From Rhodospirillaceae bacterium (GTDB lineage Bacteria > Pseudomonadota > Alphaproteobacteria > Rhodospirillales > Rhodospirillaceae): a DNA stretch of 64,000 nt. The stretch lies in contig JABJAH010000037.1 of NCBI GenBank assembly GCA_018666155.1, forward strand, positions 186,001-250,000. The letters run 5' to 3'. The notes beneath the pieces were generated by a model, which saw only the letters and a list, made by a program, of their open reading frames with translations, did no database searches and had not been told where the DNA came from. The first letter of the stretch is position 1. Every line of letters starts with the position of its first letter. A program made the translations under genes and the position numbers. This document shows positions 10,940-19,446 of this stretch, piece by piece.

Positions 10940-11584
10940 ATGTTCAAAAAAGTTCTGTTCACAACCGCCGCCGTTCTAGGCCTCAGCTTTGGTGCATCCG
11001 CGCCGGTCAGCGCGCACAACGCGCTCAACCTTAAAGAGGGCTATGCCGGTTACTCGACACCCATGGTCTTGAGTGTCAACCACGGCTGCCACGGCAGCCC
11101 GGTTGTTGGCCTTCGTATTAAAGTTCCCGATGGGGTGACCGATGCCAAGGCCGCCTTCGACCCGGCTTGGGATATTGAATACAAAATGCGCAAGCTGGAA
11201 ACACCAGTCATGGCTCATGGTCGCGCGATTAACGAAGTTGTTGGAGAAATCATTTGGAAGAACCCGGTCAAAGTCGTTCCGGCCAATGGTTGGTATCCGT
11301 TCAATTTCCGCATGACACTGCCCGACGAGCCCGGCAAGGTTTTTCATGTCCAGAACATCACCGTCTGTGAAGAAGGCACCGACCCCTATGTCGATCTGCC
11401 CGAAATGGTTCTGGATATCAATGACCCCGAGTTCGCCAAGAAGACTTGGGCCTTCATGACCGCAACAGCGACACCGGCACCGTTCCTGGTGATCCGCGCC
11501 CCCGAAAAGAAACAGTATCCGTGGGAGTGGACGACAGAGCAGGCCAGCGGCACAGCCGTACAGCAGGAAGCGATGGCCAAATAA
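10940..11584 (+). CDS. YcnI-like DUF1775 exported protein, candidate copper-binding
   Basis: A 214-residue exported protein of the DUF1775 family, which includes the B. subtilis copper protein YcnI. The signal peptide ends VSA before His26, so cleavage would leave histidine as the first mature residue, as expected for a monohistidine brace. The HGCHGSP segment near 48-54 is the family core. There is no C-terminal membrane anchor, unlike YcnI, so the product would be free in the periplasm. A GGGAGAG stretch precedes the ATG and a strong terminator follows. A second family member lies at 47109-47720. Copper binding is inferred from family and N-terminus only. Confidence 0.8.
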   Translation: MFKKVLFTTAAVLGLSFGASAPVSAHNALNLKEGYAGYSTPMVLSVNHGCHGSPVVGLRIKVPDGVTDAKAAFDPAWDIEYKMRKLETPVMAHGRAINEVVGEIIWKNPVKVVPANGWYPFNFRMTLPDEPGKVFHVQNITVCEEGTDPYVDLPEMVLDINDPEFAKKTWAFMTATATPAPFLVIRAPEKKQYPWEWTTEQASGTAVQQEAMAK

Positions 11585-11605
11585 ATCGCTTCGACATTCT
11601 AATTT

Positions 11606-11637
11606 AAAAGGGCGACCTTCGGGTCGCCCTTTTTATT
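11606..11637 (+). terminator. Rho-independent terminator, probably bidirectional
   Basis: Stem GGGCGACC/GGTCGCCC with a TTCG tetraloop (11610-11629), flanked by AAAA on the left and TTTTTATTT on the right. It ends the DUF1775 transcript. The A-run on the other side means it can also stop minus-strand transcription; its right flank overlaps the stop codon of the convergent receptor gene. Confidence 0.92.
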
Positions 11638-13156
11638 TGACGGTGAAACGCAAACTTTCGAGCTGGGCGCGAATACCAATAAACTCAAGGCCCGTTATTT
11701 CTGACGTATAGACAAGATTGTTAGTGGTCGGAAACAGATAAATGACCGGCGCCAAATCATGCATGCGTTTAGAGATATCTTTAAGCAGCGCGAGGCGCAC
11801 GTCGGCATCGAACTCCCCAGAGACCGCCTCTATCGCTTTTGTGATTCCTGGCTCGCAAAAAAACGGGTTGGGCCTCAAACAGGAATAGGTTTCAAACCCG
11901 CGCGCGGCATCCATGAACGTCGTGTTGGACCAAGCGGACGAGAGTAAATCTGCACCCTTCCAGTCACCTGAAAACCACATCTGCACCCAGCTCGGGCCTT
12001 GGGCAAATTGAATGTCCAACCGCACCCCAATGGCCGCCAAATCTTGTGCGACTTTTTGATACAAAATACTCAACACCGGAGGCCCGGGCGTGACTCGCGC
12101 ACTTAGCGCCAAGCCATCTTGGTAGCCGGCATCAGCAAGCAAGCCCCGCGCACGGTCTGGATCGTAGGGATAAGACTCCACATCGGGGTTATGACCATAG
12201 ACCCCGGAGATCGTGCCCTGGCCAGTCGGCTCAACAAGGCCAGCAAAGATAAACTTGGCGATCCCCTCACGATCAATGGCGTAGTTAAAAGCCCGCCGCA
12301 CACGCACGTCCGAGAAAGGGGAACTAGGATCTTGATTGGAAAAAGCGAGCGATCCGACCACCGGCGTCACCACCGATTTAATAGTCATACCGAGCGAGTC
12401 CAGATAGTCCAACTCATCGATGCCAGCGTTCATGGCCATGTCGATTTGGCCCGACAACAGTGCCTGGCTGCGCGCCACGCCTTCCGCCTGTATATAGGCT
12501 TCAACACGTGGAATATGAGGTGCACCACGCCAATTTTCCGCGAACGCCTCATAGTCCAAGACGCCGTCTGACTCGCCCCAATCAACAATTTGATAAGGCC
12601 CCGTACCAACAGGCGAGAGCCCAAACTCGGACGGCCCAAGGTCAGCCCAGGCGTCTGGCGCAACAGCGACAATGGTGCTCATGCGGCGCGGTAAAATTGC
12701 GTCGCGTGTTTTGGTCACGATAAGAAGAGAAAATTCATCTTCCACCTCGACCCGGCTCACCGTTGGGATAAGAGAAGACGCGTAGGTGGCCTGGCCTTCA
12801 TCGCTTAATAGGTAGTCTAAATTTCGCTTGAAGGCCGCCGCGCTAAACGGCTCGCCATTGGCAAACGTTACATCGGAGCGAAGAATAAACCGCCAGGTCA
12901 GGTCATCAAGGCGCTCGTGGGACTCAGCCAAGTTTGGAAGAACCTGACCATTATCGCCAAGCTGGGTCAAAGCATCGAACACCGGAAACAGCGTATGCAA
13001 AATACTCGGCATCGCCTGGGTATACGGATTGCCATATGTCGGTGGTCGAGCCTCCACGGCAATGCGTAAAACCCTGTCTTCAGCTACAAGGGCTTGACCC
13101 CCTTGACCGATCAAGACGACGAGAGCGGCTATCAACGATAGGCTTGCGCGCTTCAC
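11633..13156 (-). CDS. Peptide-type ABC transporter substrate-binding protein (SBP_bac_5), orphan
   Basis: Periplasmic receptor of the dipeptide/oligopeptide/nickel class (DppA/OppA/NikA-like), about 507 residues. An N-terminal signal peptide (SLSLIAALVVLIGQGG core) precedes the mature start near AEDRVLRIAVEA. The family segments NLAESHERLDDLTWRF and the later PYDPDRARGLLADAGY are clear. The start is ambiguous: I chose the GTG at 13156 because it places the signal peptide first. In-frame ATGs at 13204 and 13225 would add a hydrophilic stretch, and none has a strong ribosome site. No permease or ATPase genes lie nearby, so it is an orphan receptor. Confidence 0.85.
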   Translation of the reverse strand: MKRASLSLIAALVVLIGQGGQALVAEDRVLRIAVEARPPTYGNPYTQAMPSILHTLFPVFDALTQLGDNGQVLPNLAESHERLDDLTWRFILRSDVTFANGEPFSAAAFKRNLDYLLSDEGQATYASSLIPTVSRVEVEDEFSLLIVTKTRDAILPRRMSTIVAVAPDAWADLGPSEFGLSPVGTGPYQIVDWGESDGVLDYEAFAENWRGAPHIPRVEAYIQAEGVARSQALLSGQIDMAMNAGIDELDYLDSLGMTIKSVVTPVVGSLAFSNQDPSSPFSDVRVRRAFNYAIDREGIAKFIFAGLVEPTGQGTISGVYGHNPDVESYPYDPDRARGLLADAGYQDGLALSARVTPGPPVLSILYQKVAQDLAAIGVRLDIQFAQGPSWVQMWFSGDWKGADLLSSAWSNTTFMDAARGFETYSCLRPNPFFCEPGITKAIEAVSGEFDADVRLALLKDISKRMHDLAPVIYLFPTTNNLVYTSEITGLEFIGIRAQLESLRFTVK

Positions 13157-13241
13157 TTTAAAGGACCCCAACAATTCATCACGCACGTCCAGTGCGAGCC
13201 TCATGGTGACGAACAACCCCGACATAAATAAGGCTAAAGGC

Positions 13242-13580
13242 TTAGTGATCGTGGGAATGGAGAATTTTTTCAGCAAGGCCCGTTTCATAGTCTGCGCCAG
13301 CGCTGGTTAAAACAGCATGTCCTGGCGGAGACCCCTCGACCAATCCTTTGCGATTGAGCGCCGCCCAGACCGCAGGGTTATGCAACCCCGTCGCATCACT
13401 GCCACTAACCAGGTGCGGCCCGACGTGAAAGTGATTGCCGTGAGCCGGTGGTAGCATTGGTATCGCGCGGTCACCGCTGACTGTCCCATCGGGCTCGTCA
13501 GGCGCGGTTAACGCTTGGACAATAGTTAGCGTTTTCAATTGAAGCGCGTTGAGTTTGAGTGGGTTACGTTTTAGGGCCAT
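13242..13580 (-). CDS. Small conserved-looking histidine-rich protein, function unknown
   Basis: A 112-residue protein that I do not assign to a named family. No signal peptide or membrane segment is visible. The first 27 residues (MALKRNPLKLN onward) look like a basic amphipathic helix. A central HGNHFHVGPH segment and a terminal HSHDH give an unusual histidine load, suggesting metal binding or sensing. The DATGLHNPAVWAALNRKGL stretch looks like a conserved helical domain. It ends 85 bases upstream of the receptor gene on the same strand, so the two may be co-expressed. Coding status rests on length, composition and position. Confidence 0.6.
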   Translation of the reverse strand: MALKRNPLKLNALQLKTLTIVQALTAPDEPDGTVSGDRAIPMLPPAHGNHFHVGPHLVSGSDATGLHNPAVWAALNRKGLVEGSPPGHAVLTSAGADYETGLAEKILHSHDH

Positions 13581-13636
13581 GGAGAGACTTCCTAGGGTAG
13601 GCAGTAATTATAGGCCCACTTCTACCCCCAAGCCTC

Positions 13637-15079
13637 TTAGCCGTCGACCCATGTATACGGTGAACGCATACGGACAAACTTTCGGGCATCAACCTCATCG
13701 AGCAGCGTTTCCTGTAAGGCGTCAGACTTGCGGACCGCATCATGCCGATCCAACGATACGTGCTCGCCATTCTCGACCAGTGTTTTTCCGCGCACCATGA
13801 CCCGTGCCACCGCATCGGGCGACGGGCCATTGCCATAAATGAGATTTGGGATCAACGCCGCGGGAGGAGACAACTGGGTCTCGCCGCGGCGATCGATCAG
13901 CACGATGTCGGCGTCCTTCCCGACTTCGAGTGAGCCGATCTTGTCATCCATATTCAGAGCCTTGGCCCCGCCAATGGTCGCGAGCTCTAGAGCCAGCTCC
14001 GCACTTCCGAACAACATTTCGTATCCCGTCCATTGCTCATCCGAATCGCTCATCTGCTTGCGGTGCTGGTCACCCAAGCGTTGAGCAATGAGAAAGGCGC
14101 GTAGAGCGGTCCATAAATCATGGCCGTACGCGACAACAGGGCCATCCAACCCAATGCCACAGGTCACGCCCGCATCAAGAAACTTTCGGGAGTCAAACTC
14201 CACCAACCCGAGCACCTGTTCCATATCTGGCACCAGAGCAATATGCGCACCACATTGACTAATGAGGTCAGCCTCTCCAGGCTGTAAGGTTTGGGCGTGG
14301 GCGGCGATGACGTTAGGTCCAAGAATGCCTTCATGATCCATCCATTCGAAAGATCCCCCTTCCCATCCACGGCGCTCTTTTAGGTAGCGTGTATCAAGGA
14401 CCGATGGCGCATGGACATCGAACTGCCGATCATTGTCCATGGTCCACTGCCAAATCTCTTTAAACTCATCGGGTGTGCAATAGGTAATGCCGATGGTGGA
14501 TGCCGTGACTGTCGTAAAATCGTTCTCCCATTCAGCTTTGACCCGCTCAGTTTCAGCTAATCCAACATCCAGATCTTCACGGAACCCGTCCGGCGCATTA
14601 TCTGGGTCACTGAGGATCAATCGTGCCATACGGCAGCGCATCCCCGAATCGCGAACGGCTTTTAGAACACCATCAATCGACCGCTTGTGAATATGGGTGA
14701 AATGGTCATCTGCCGTCGTCGTAACACCACGACGGACGAGATCTAGAATAGGGGGCATCGCGGAGATGTATGAACGTTCCTCATCGCACGCGCCCGTCAT
14801 CGGATAATAAAATCCGAACAAACGCTCTTCGAAGGTCGTTCCGTCAGCCATCCCGCGAATGCAACCCTGCACAAGATGACCGTGAACATTAACGAGACCT
14901 GGAATAACGATATGGCCATCGCCACCAGCGGTCTCCTTGCCCTCGAACTCGCATTCGCTCGCCGAACCCACACCAACGATGCGGCCTCCGTCCACAGCGA
15001 CATAGCCGTCGAGATAAGCCGTGCGGTTGGCATCCATTGAGATGACGGTACCGCGCAAAAGGGTGTCGCAAGATTTCAT
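13637..15079 (-). CDS. Amidohydrolase (TRZ/ATZ-type, cytosine-deaminase-like)
   Basis: A 480-residue metal-dependent hydrolase or deaminase of the amidohydrolase superfamily, acting on a ring or amide substrate in the cytosol. Metal ligands are visible: NVHGHL (HxH) early, DVHAP, AAHAQ and the Asp in GLDGP. The second segment reads HAPS, whereas ATZ/TRZ deaminases usually have H-x-x-E there, so the proton-shuttling Glu may be missing or displaced. The start is ATG 15079, preceded by GAGGGG; an upstream in-frame ATG at 15112 lacks a site. It ends just beyond the His-rich protein gene. Substrate unknown. Confidence 0.85.
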   Translation of the reverse strand: MKSCDTLLRGTVISMDANRTAYLDGYVAVDGGRIVGVGSASECEFEGKETAGGDGHIVIPGLVNVHGHLVQGCIRGMADGTTFEERLFGFYYPMTGACDEERSYISAMPPILDLVRRGVTTTADDHFTHIHKRSIDGVLKAVRDSGMRCRMARLILSDPDNAPDGFREDLDVGLAETERVKAEWENDFTTVTASTIGITYCTPDEFKEIWQWTMDNDRQFDVHAPSVLDTRYLKERRGWEGGSFEWMDHEGILGPNVIAAHAQTLQPGEADLISQCGAHIALVPDMEQVLGLVEFDSRKFLDAGVTCGIGLDGPVVAYGHDLWTALRAFLIAQRLGDQHRKQMSDSDEQWTGYEMLFGSAELALELATIGGAKALNMDDKIGSLEVGKDADIVLIDRRGETQLSPPAALIPNLIYGNGPSPDAVARVMVRGKTLVENGEHVSLDRHDAVRKSDALQETLLDEVDARKFVRMRSPYTWVDG

Positions 15080-15210
15080 CTTAGCCCCTCGCCTATTCTG
15101 CTTGTGCCGCATGCATCATTTCCTACCTGGCACGGCAGGACAACTGTTGGGCATTCGCGTTATCAAATCACCTATGGAACAATGCGGCGTCACCTTCGAG
15201 GGACCATGGC

Positions 15211-15672
15211 ATGGGCACACCGACAGAAGATATTGCGGCAACGCTAGCAGAGCTGTGCGGCTGCTGGAACAGACTGGATCAACCTGCGATCCGGGACCTA
15301 TGGGATTCCGAGGAAACAGAGCCCTATTTTTTGCCCCAAGAGATCAAGGAACCGATCATCGGATGGGATGGACTTGCTGCGTACTACGCCACCGCTCAAG
15401 CACGACTGGTACGCTGTTCGATGCGCACCTGGGATATTCACGCAAAACTTCTGTCACCCGACCTCGCTGTCGCGCTTTACCAAATGCATTGGAACGGAGA
15501 GATCAAGGGATTTGACCATCTATTCGGGATTGATAGTCGGGTCACAGCTTTGTTTCGCAAACGAGATGACCGCTGGCTGATCTGCCACTATGTGGAAGCG
15601 CCCGCAGCCCCTATGCTACACCTTCAAAAATATTACGCGTCCAACGTTGACCCCGACTTTCTTTCCGATTGA
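15211..15672 (+). CDS. SnoaL/NTF2-like protein
   Basis: A 153-residue protein with the pattern of the NTF2-like fold: an N-terminal helix with CWNRLDQPAI, an EPIIGWDGLAAYY segment, then curved-sheet strands ending FRKRDDRWLICHYVEAP. Members include polyketide cyclases, isomerases and non-catalytic binding proteins, so no reaction is assigned. Its stop codon overlaps the possible TTG start of the following carrier gene and the two are surely co-transcribed. The start ATG at 15211 follows GAGGGACC, with 131 bases between it and the divergent amidohydrolase. Confidence 0.7.
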   Translation: MGTPTEDIAATLAELCGCWNRLDQPAIRDLWDSEETEPYFLPQEIKEPIIGWDGLAAYYATAQARLVRCSMRTWDIHAKLLSPDLAVALYQMHWNGEIKGFDHLFGIDSRVTALFRKRDDRWLICHYVEAPAAPMLHLQKYYASNVDPDFLSD

Positions 15673-15701
15673 CCGGCATCAATCACAACTGGATCAAAAC
15701 T

Positions 15702-17066
15702 ATGGCTGATGTCATCCAACCGGTGAATTCTATGTCGTTACGGCTTCGCATGGGCTGGGGCCTGGGCAGCTTGCCCATGTCGGCGATGTTCAACGCGATC
15801 AGTTTACTATTTCTAACCTTTCTCATCGAATTCGTGGGCATTCCCGCAGTAACGGCCGGCGCCCTTATCCTGGTATCCAAGATCTACGACGCGGTTACCG
15901 ATCCGTTGATTGGTGTGCTCAGCGACCGCACCAGAAGCCGCTGGGGCCGGCGGCGACCTTATCTAATGCTTGGCGGCATTCTCGCTGGCGTCTCATTCGC
16001 AATGATTTTCACTGTGCCGTCTTTTGATAGTCAGAACAGCTTAATTTTATACATCTTTGTTGCGCTTCTCTTGAATGCCACGGCCTACACTGTTTTCAAT
16101 GTTCCCTACTTGGCCATGCCCGCCGAGATGACTGATAGCTATCACGAGCGAACGGCGTTGATGTCATTCCGCGTCACGGGAATTGCCGGTGGACAACTTC
16201 TGTCATCAGTGTTGGGACCCGTCATAATCGCGCACTACGGCGGTGGGTTATTCGGCCATTCCGTGATGGGCATTGTGGTCGGCGTCGCAATCATTGCCAT
16301 CTGTGCGCTTTGTTTCTGGACCACACACGACGCGAAGTTCACGGTTAATGTTACTAACCACAGCTATACCTTTCGAGATCAAGTACGGCTCGCCCTCGAG
16401 AACAAACCGTTCTTTGTTTTGCTGATGGTAAAATTTACTCAGCTCTTCGGTTTCTCAATTTTTATCGCCGCACTGCCCTTGCTGTTCACACGCATCCTTG
16501 ATGTTTCTTACGTTTATCTCGGCACCTACTACTTGTTCCAAGCGGGAGCAGTCATCGCGTCACAGCCAATGTGGGTCTCCTTAAGTCGCAAATATGGGAA
16601 GACCGCGTGCTACTACGTGACATCCGTGATTTTTGCCGTCGCCTCGGCATCCTGGGTCGTCGGTACCGCGAGTGATCCGGACTGGTATATCAACGTGCGT
16701 GCTCTGGTCACGGGCGTTGGAGCTGGCGGCTTGCTACTCATCGGACAATCTCTATTGCCAGACACAATTGAAAACGATTTCCGCCGCACGGGTTTGCGCC
16801 GTGAAGGAATTTTTTCCGGTGTCTATACCACCGTCGAGAAATTCTCGTTCGCTTTTGGCCCGGCGAGTCTAGGCTTACTACTCGGCGCTCTAGGCTGGGT
16901 CGAAGCGCAAGGCGGTGTGCGTGTCGAACAGTCGGCGCAGGCGTTGATGGCGATCGATATCGCGATGCTCGTCCCGACAGTCACGATGGCCGTGAGCTGT
17001 TATTGCCTTTCGCGCTACTCCTTGACCGAGGACGCGTTGGCCAAACAGCCGATCACCCAAATTTAA
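15702..17066 (+). CDS. MFS transporter, GPH (glycoside-pentoside-hexuronide:cation symporter) type
   Basis: A roughly 454-residue inner-membrane carrier with twelve predicted helices. The loop after helix 2 reads TDPLIGVLSDRT followed by SRWGRRRPY, the GPH signature (melibiose carrier MelB group). The reading frame is open from a TTG at 15669 that overlaps the SnoaL stop codon. I prefer the ATG at 15702, because the extra eleven residues have no family match that I recognise; the choice is uncertain. Pairing with a SnoaL-like protein and the divergent amidohydrolase suggests uptake and processing of a small organic compound. Confidence 0.85.
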   Translation: MADVIQPVNSMSLRLRMGWGLGSLPMSAMFNAISLLFLTFLIEFVGIPAVTAGALILVSKIYDAVTDPLIGVLSDRTRSRWGRRRPYLMLGGILAGVSFAMIFTVPSFDSQNSLILYIFVALLLNATAYTVFNVPYLAMPAEMTDSYHERTALMSFRVTGIAGGQLLSSVLGPVIIAHYGGGLFGHSVMGIVVGVAIIAICALCFWTTHDAKFTVNVTNHSYTFRDQVRLALENKPFFVLLMVKFTQLFGFSIFIAALPLLFTRILDVSYVYLGTYYLFQAGAVIASQPMWVSLSRKYGKTACYYVTSVIFAVASASWVVGTASDPDWYINVRALVTGVGAGGLLLIGQSLLPDTIENDFRRTGLRREGIFSGVYTTVEKFSFAFGPASLGLLLGALGWVEAQGGVRVEQSAQALMAIDIAMLVPTVTMAVSCYCLSRYSLTEDALAKQPITQI

Positions 17067-17215
17067 CCGCGTAAACTGGCAGCAGGTGGGCGGGCCCAAC
17101 ACCCAGCTGTCTGCACCGTCAGCGCTAAACCAGCCCGACCCGGTGGTCGACCCCGTAGACCAAAACATTGTCACGACCTAGGATGCAATCCTGTTGAATA
17201 GAATGCGCGGACAGA

Positions 17216-18334
17216 ATGAAACCACTCGAAGAGTTTGACCTGCTCCTTAGCCAAGGCGAGCAAGTCAAAGCGGTGAACAACTTGCTGCAGAGGCTTAACA
17301 CCCTCGATCCATCTTCAGATGATGCCAGACAGTCAGCGCTAAAACTCTTTCGCGTCGGAAGTATCGACAGGCGCCTACTTAGCCTTCTCGACCTTATCAT
17401 TGACGGACTCGTTATTAAGGCTGACGAAGACCTTGAGTTGACACTTGCTCACGCTCAGCTCGCATGGATTGCAGATCAACGCGACCCAAGTGCCCGCCGC
17501 GCCATCGACAGCGCACGCAAAGCGATAAAAAGCGCGCCAGATTTATTGGACGGATATCGCATCCTTGGATTCGCCTACTTGAGTCGTGGAGAATATCTTG
17601 ACGCCTACATTACTTTCTCAGCTGCACTGGGCGTTAGCCAAGAAAATAATTATGAAAATTTTCGCAGCCTATCGAAATTTCTTATGCGGAACGTCAGCCC
17701 AATCGCATTCGAGTTAGATGGATTGCGCTATAAGTTTGATTTAACCACCCATTGCGCCGAAGCGATCGAATCCAGCGCATACCACAGCGTCGGCCTTCTT
17801 ACTGAAATGGACGAACTGCTCCATGCTAAATCTTTACTGAACGAAAAACCGGTCGACAGTATTGTCGAGGTGGGTGTTTTAATGGGGAATCATTCGGCCT
17901 ACTTTTTGAAAAACCTCTCCCCATCACATTTATTTCTGTTCGATGCAGACCCCATGAATATTCCGTTTATTGAGAGAACTACGGCCTACAACAATGATCA
18001 AAATAACGGCGCAGAAATAGAAATTCACAACGCTTTCGTTGCTGGAACAACGGGCACGATTAAATTGTATGGCCAAGACGTTGAGCAGGTCACACTCGAT
18101 AGCGTAGTCGACAGAAAAGTCGACTTCCTGAAGGTAGATGTTGACGGTGGGGAACTAGAGCTTCTTAAAGGGGCGACGCGATTAATCGAAGAGTCTCGGC
18201 CGATCGTGATGATTGAGACCATACAAGCAACCCATGAGCAGGTCGCATCATGGTTTAAAGATCGTGGGTTTGTAATGGACCGCGTGTTTGAGCGCGGTGG
18301 GTATAATAATGTGTTTTTTAGAACCCAGGACTAG
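17216..18334 (+). CDS. TPR-like protein fused to an FkbM-type methyltransferase
   Basis: A 372-residue two-part protein. Residues 1-150 are alpha-helical with TPR-like periodicity (DLLDGYRILGFAYLSRGEY). Residues 215-372 form an FkbM-family SAM methyltransferase: SIVEVGVLMGNHSAYF is the SAM loop, VDFLKVDVDGGELELLKGA the FkbM core, and IVMIE a later strand. FkbM enzymes O-methylate sugars and natural products. It lies 8 bases upstream of the interrupted glycan gene. The segment around 17640-18320 looks more AT-rich than its neighbours, hinting at horizontal origin. A surface-glycan substrate is inferred from context. Confidence 0.82.
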   Translation: MKPLEEFDLLLSQGEQVKAVNNLLQRLNTLDPSSDDARQSALKLFRVGSIDRRLLSLLDLIIDGLVIKADEDLELTLAHAQLAWIADQRDPSARRAIDSARKAIKSAPDLLDGYRILGFAYLSRGEYLDAYITFSAALGVSQENNYENFRSLSKFLMRNVSPIAFELDGLRYKFDLTTHCAEAIESSAYHSVGLLTEMDELLHAKSLLNEKPVDSIVEVGVLMGNHSAYFLKNLSPSHLFLFDADPMNIPFIERTTAYNNDQNNGAEIEIHNAFVAGTTGTIKLYGQDVEQVTLDSVVDRKVDFLKVDVDGGELELLKGATRLIEESRPIVMIETIQATHEQVASWFKDRGFVMDRVFERGGYNNVFFRTQD

Positions 18335-18342
18335 CCAGAAGC

Positions 18343-19392
18343 ATGAAGGCCAAGCACCCCGACATGGATGACATAGCTAACCTTTTCCCTAACGGGGTAT
18401 ACATTTTATCGCCCGAGGGCCTGCTGACCCATAACGCAGGCTGCATTATGGAAGGGCTCATTGATTTAAACGTGCCAGTACACACCAACGCGACGGAGAT
18501 AACGTCTCGGCATGTGTCAATGCCAATGAACGGCAAAGATCTAAGTGAATTCGTGTAAGAGCCGCATCGAAACTTTTCGGCTTACATCGTCGACATCACT
18601 CATTCCAACACGTTTTTTCCGCTTGAAGGCATTAGCGATACGCCCGTCGCCTACTTGACCACAAGCGACTCCAGCATGTTCTGCGATGTTCCTAAAGAAT
18701 TTCTACTTTTTTCAACACATGCCAATCGGTTCGCTGATAAAGGCGGCAATCGACGTCCCATTGCATTCGGTCCAACAAATTGGTTGTTTGCAGTAACCGC
18801 TGCACAGCCCAACTACGCTGATCGAGATGGACGAATTCTGCACAATTTTCGACCAACTCTGAGTCAGGGTGTGCGGGCGATGCTCGACATCTCTTTCGTG
18901 CCGCTCTTGGCTGCCCGAATGCAAGTTGACCGTACTATTTATTCCCCCAACGGTTACCTGGAGGCCCTTAAATCCGCTTCCGCCGTCTTAGCCTATGGCG
19001 GGGATTTCTATGCGCCTATCATGAACAGCGAGTGGTTCGCCAAACATCAAAAAGACGTTCACGAATTGCATTCCTTTTCACGGCTTGACCGGGACGCCCT
19101 TATTTTACGGTGGGACAGTTGGCGATTCTGGGAGTCCTTGGTCGCGGGCTGTGTAACCATACACCTCGACTTCGACAAATATGGCTTCGAGCTTCCCGTG
19201 CAACCTGAAGCCTGGACACACTATATACCGGTCGATCTTGAAAACTTATCCGCATCAGCGGAGGCCATATGGGACCGCCGCGCCGAGTGGAAAGACATCG
19301 CTGCAGCAGGCCGAGCCTGGGCTCTTGAGCACTATGCCCCAGCGCCCACTGCCAAACGGGTGCTGGCTGAACTGGCAAAGGTTTTGCCCTAG
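18343..19392 (+). pseudogene. Glycosyltransferase-like (exostosin-type C-terminus) gene interrupted by an in-frame TAA
   Basis: One reading frame is open from ATG 18343 to the stop at 19392 except for a TAA at 18556-18558. The codons on both sides stay in the same frame and keep protein-like composition across the 96 bases to the next possible start (TTG 18655). The C-terminal part contains LRWDSWRFWESLVAGCVTI, a segment typical of exostosin-like glycosyltransferases with the conserved acidic/Gly region. Without the stop the product would be about 349 residues. Options are a nonsense mutation, an assembly error, or two separate polypeptides. It is probably coupled to the FkbM gene before it. 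Confidence 0.65.
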
Positions 19393-19446
19393 CCGCTTAT
19401 CCGCTAGCATTACTGTTACACCACCTAAAGCACAGGGGAGCGCACG

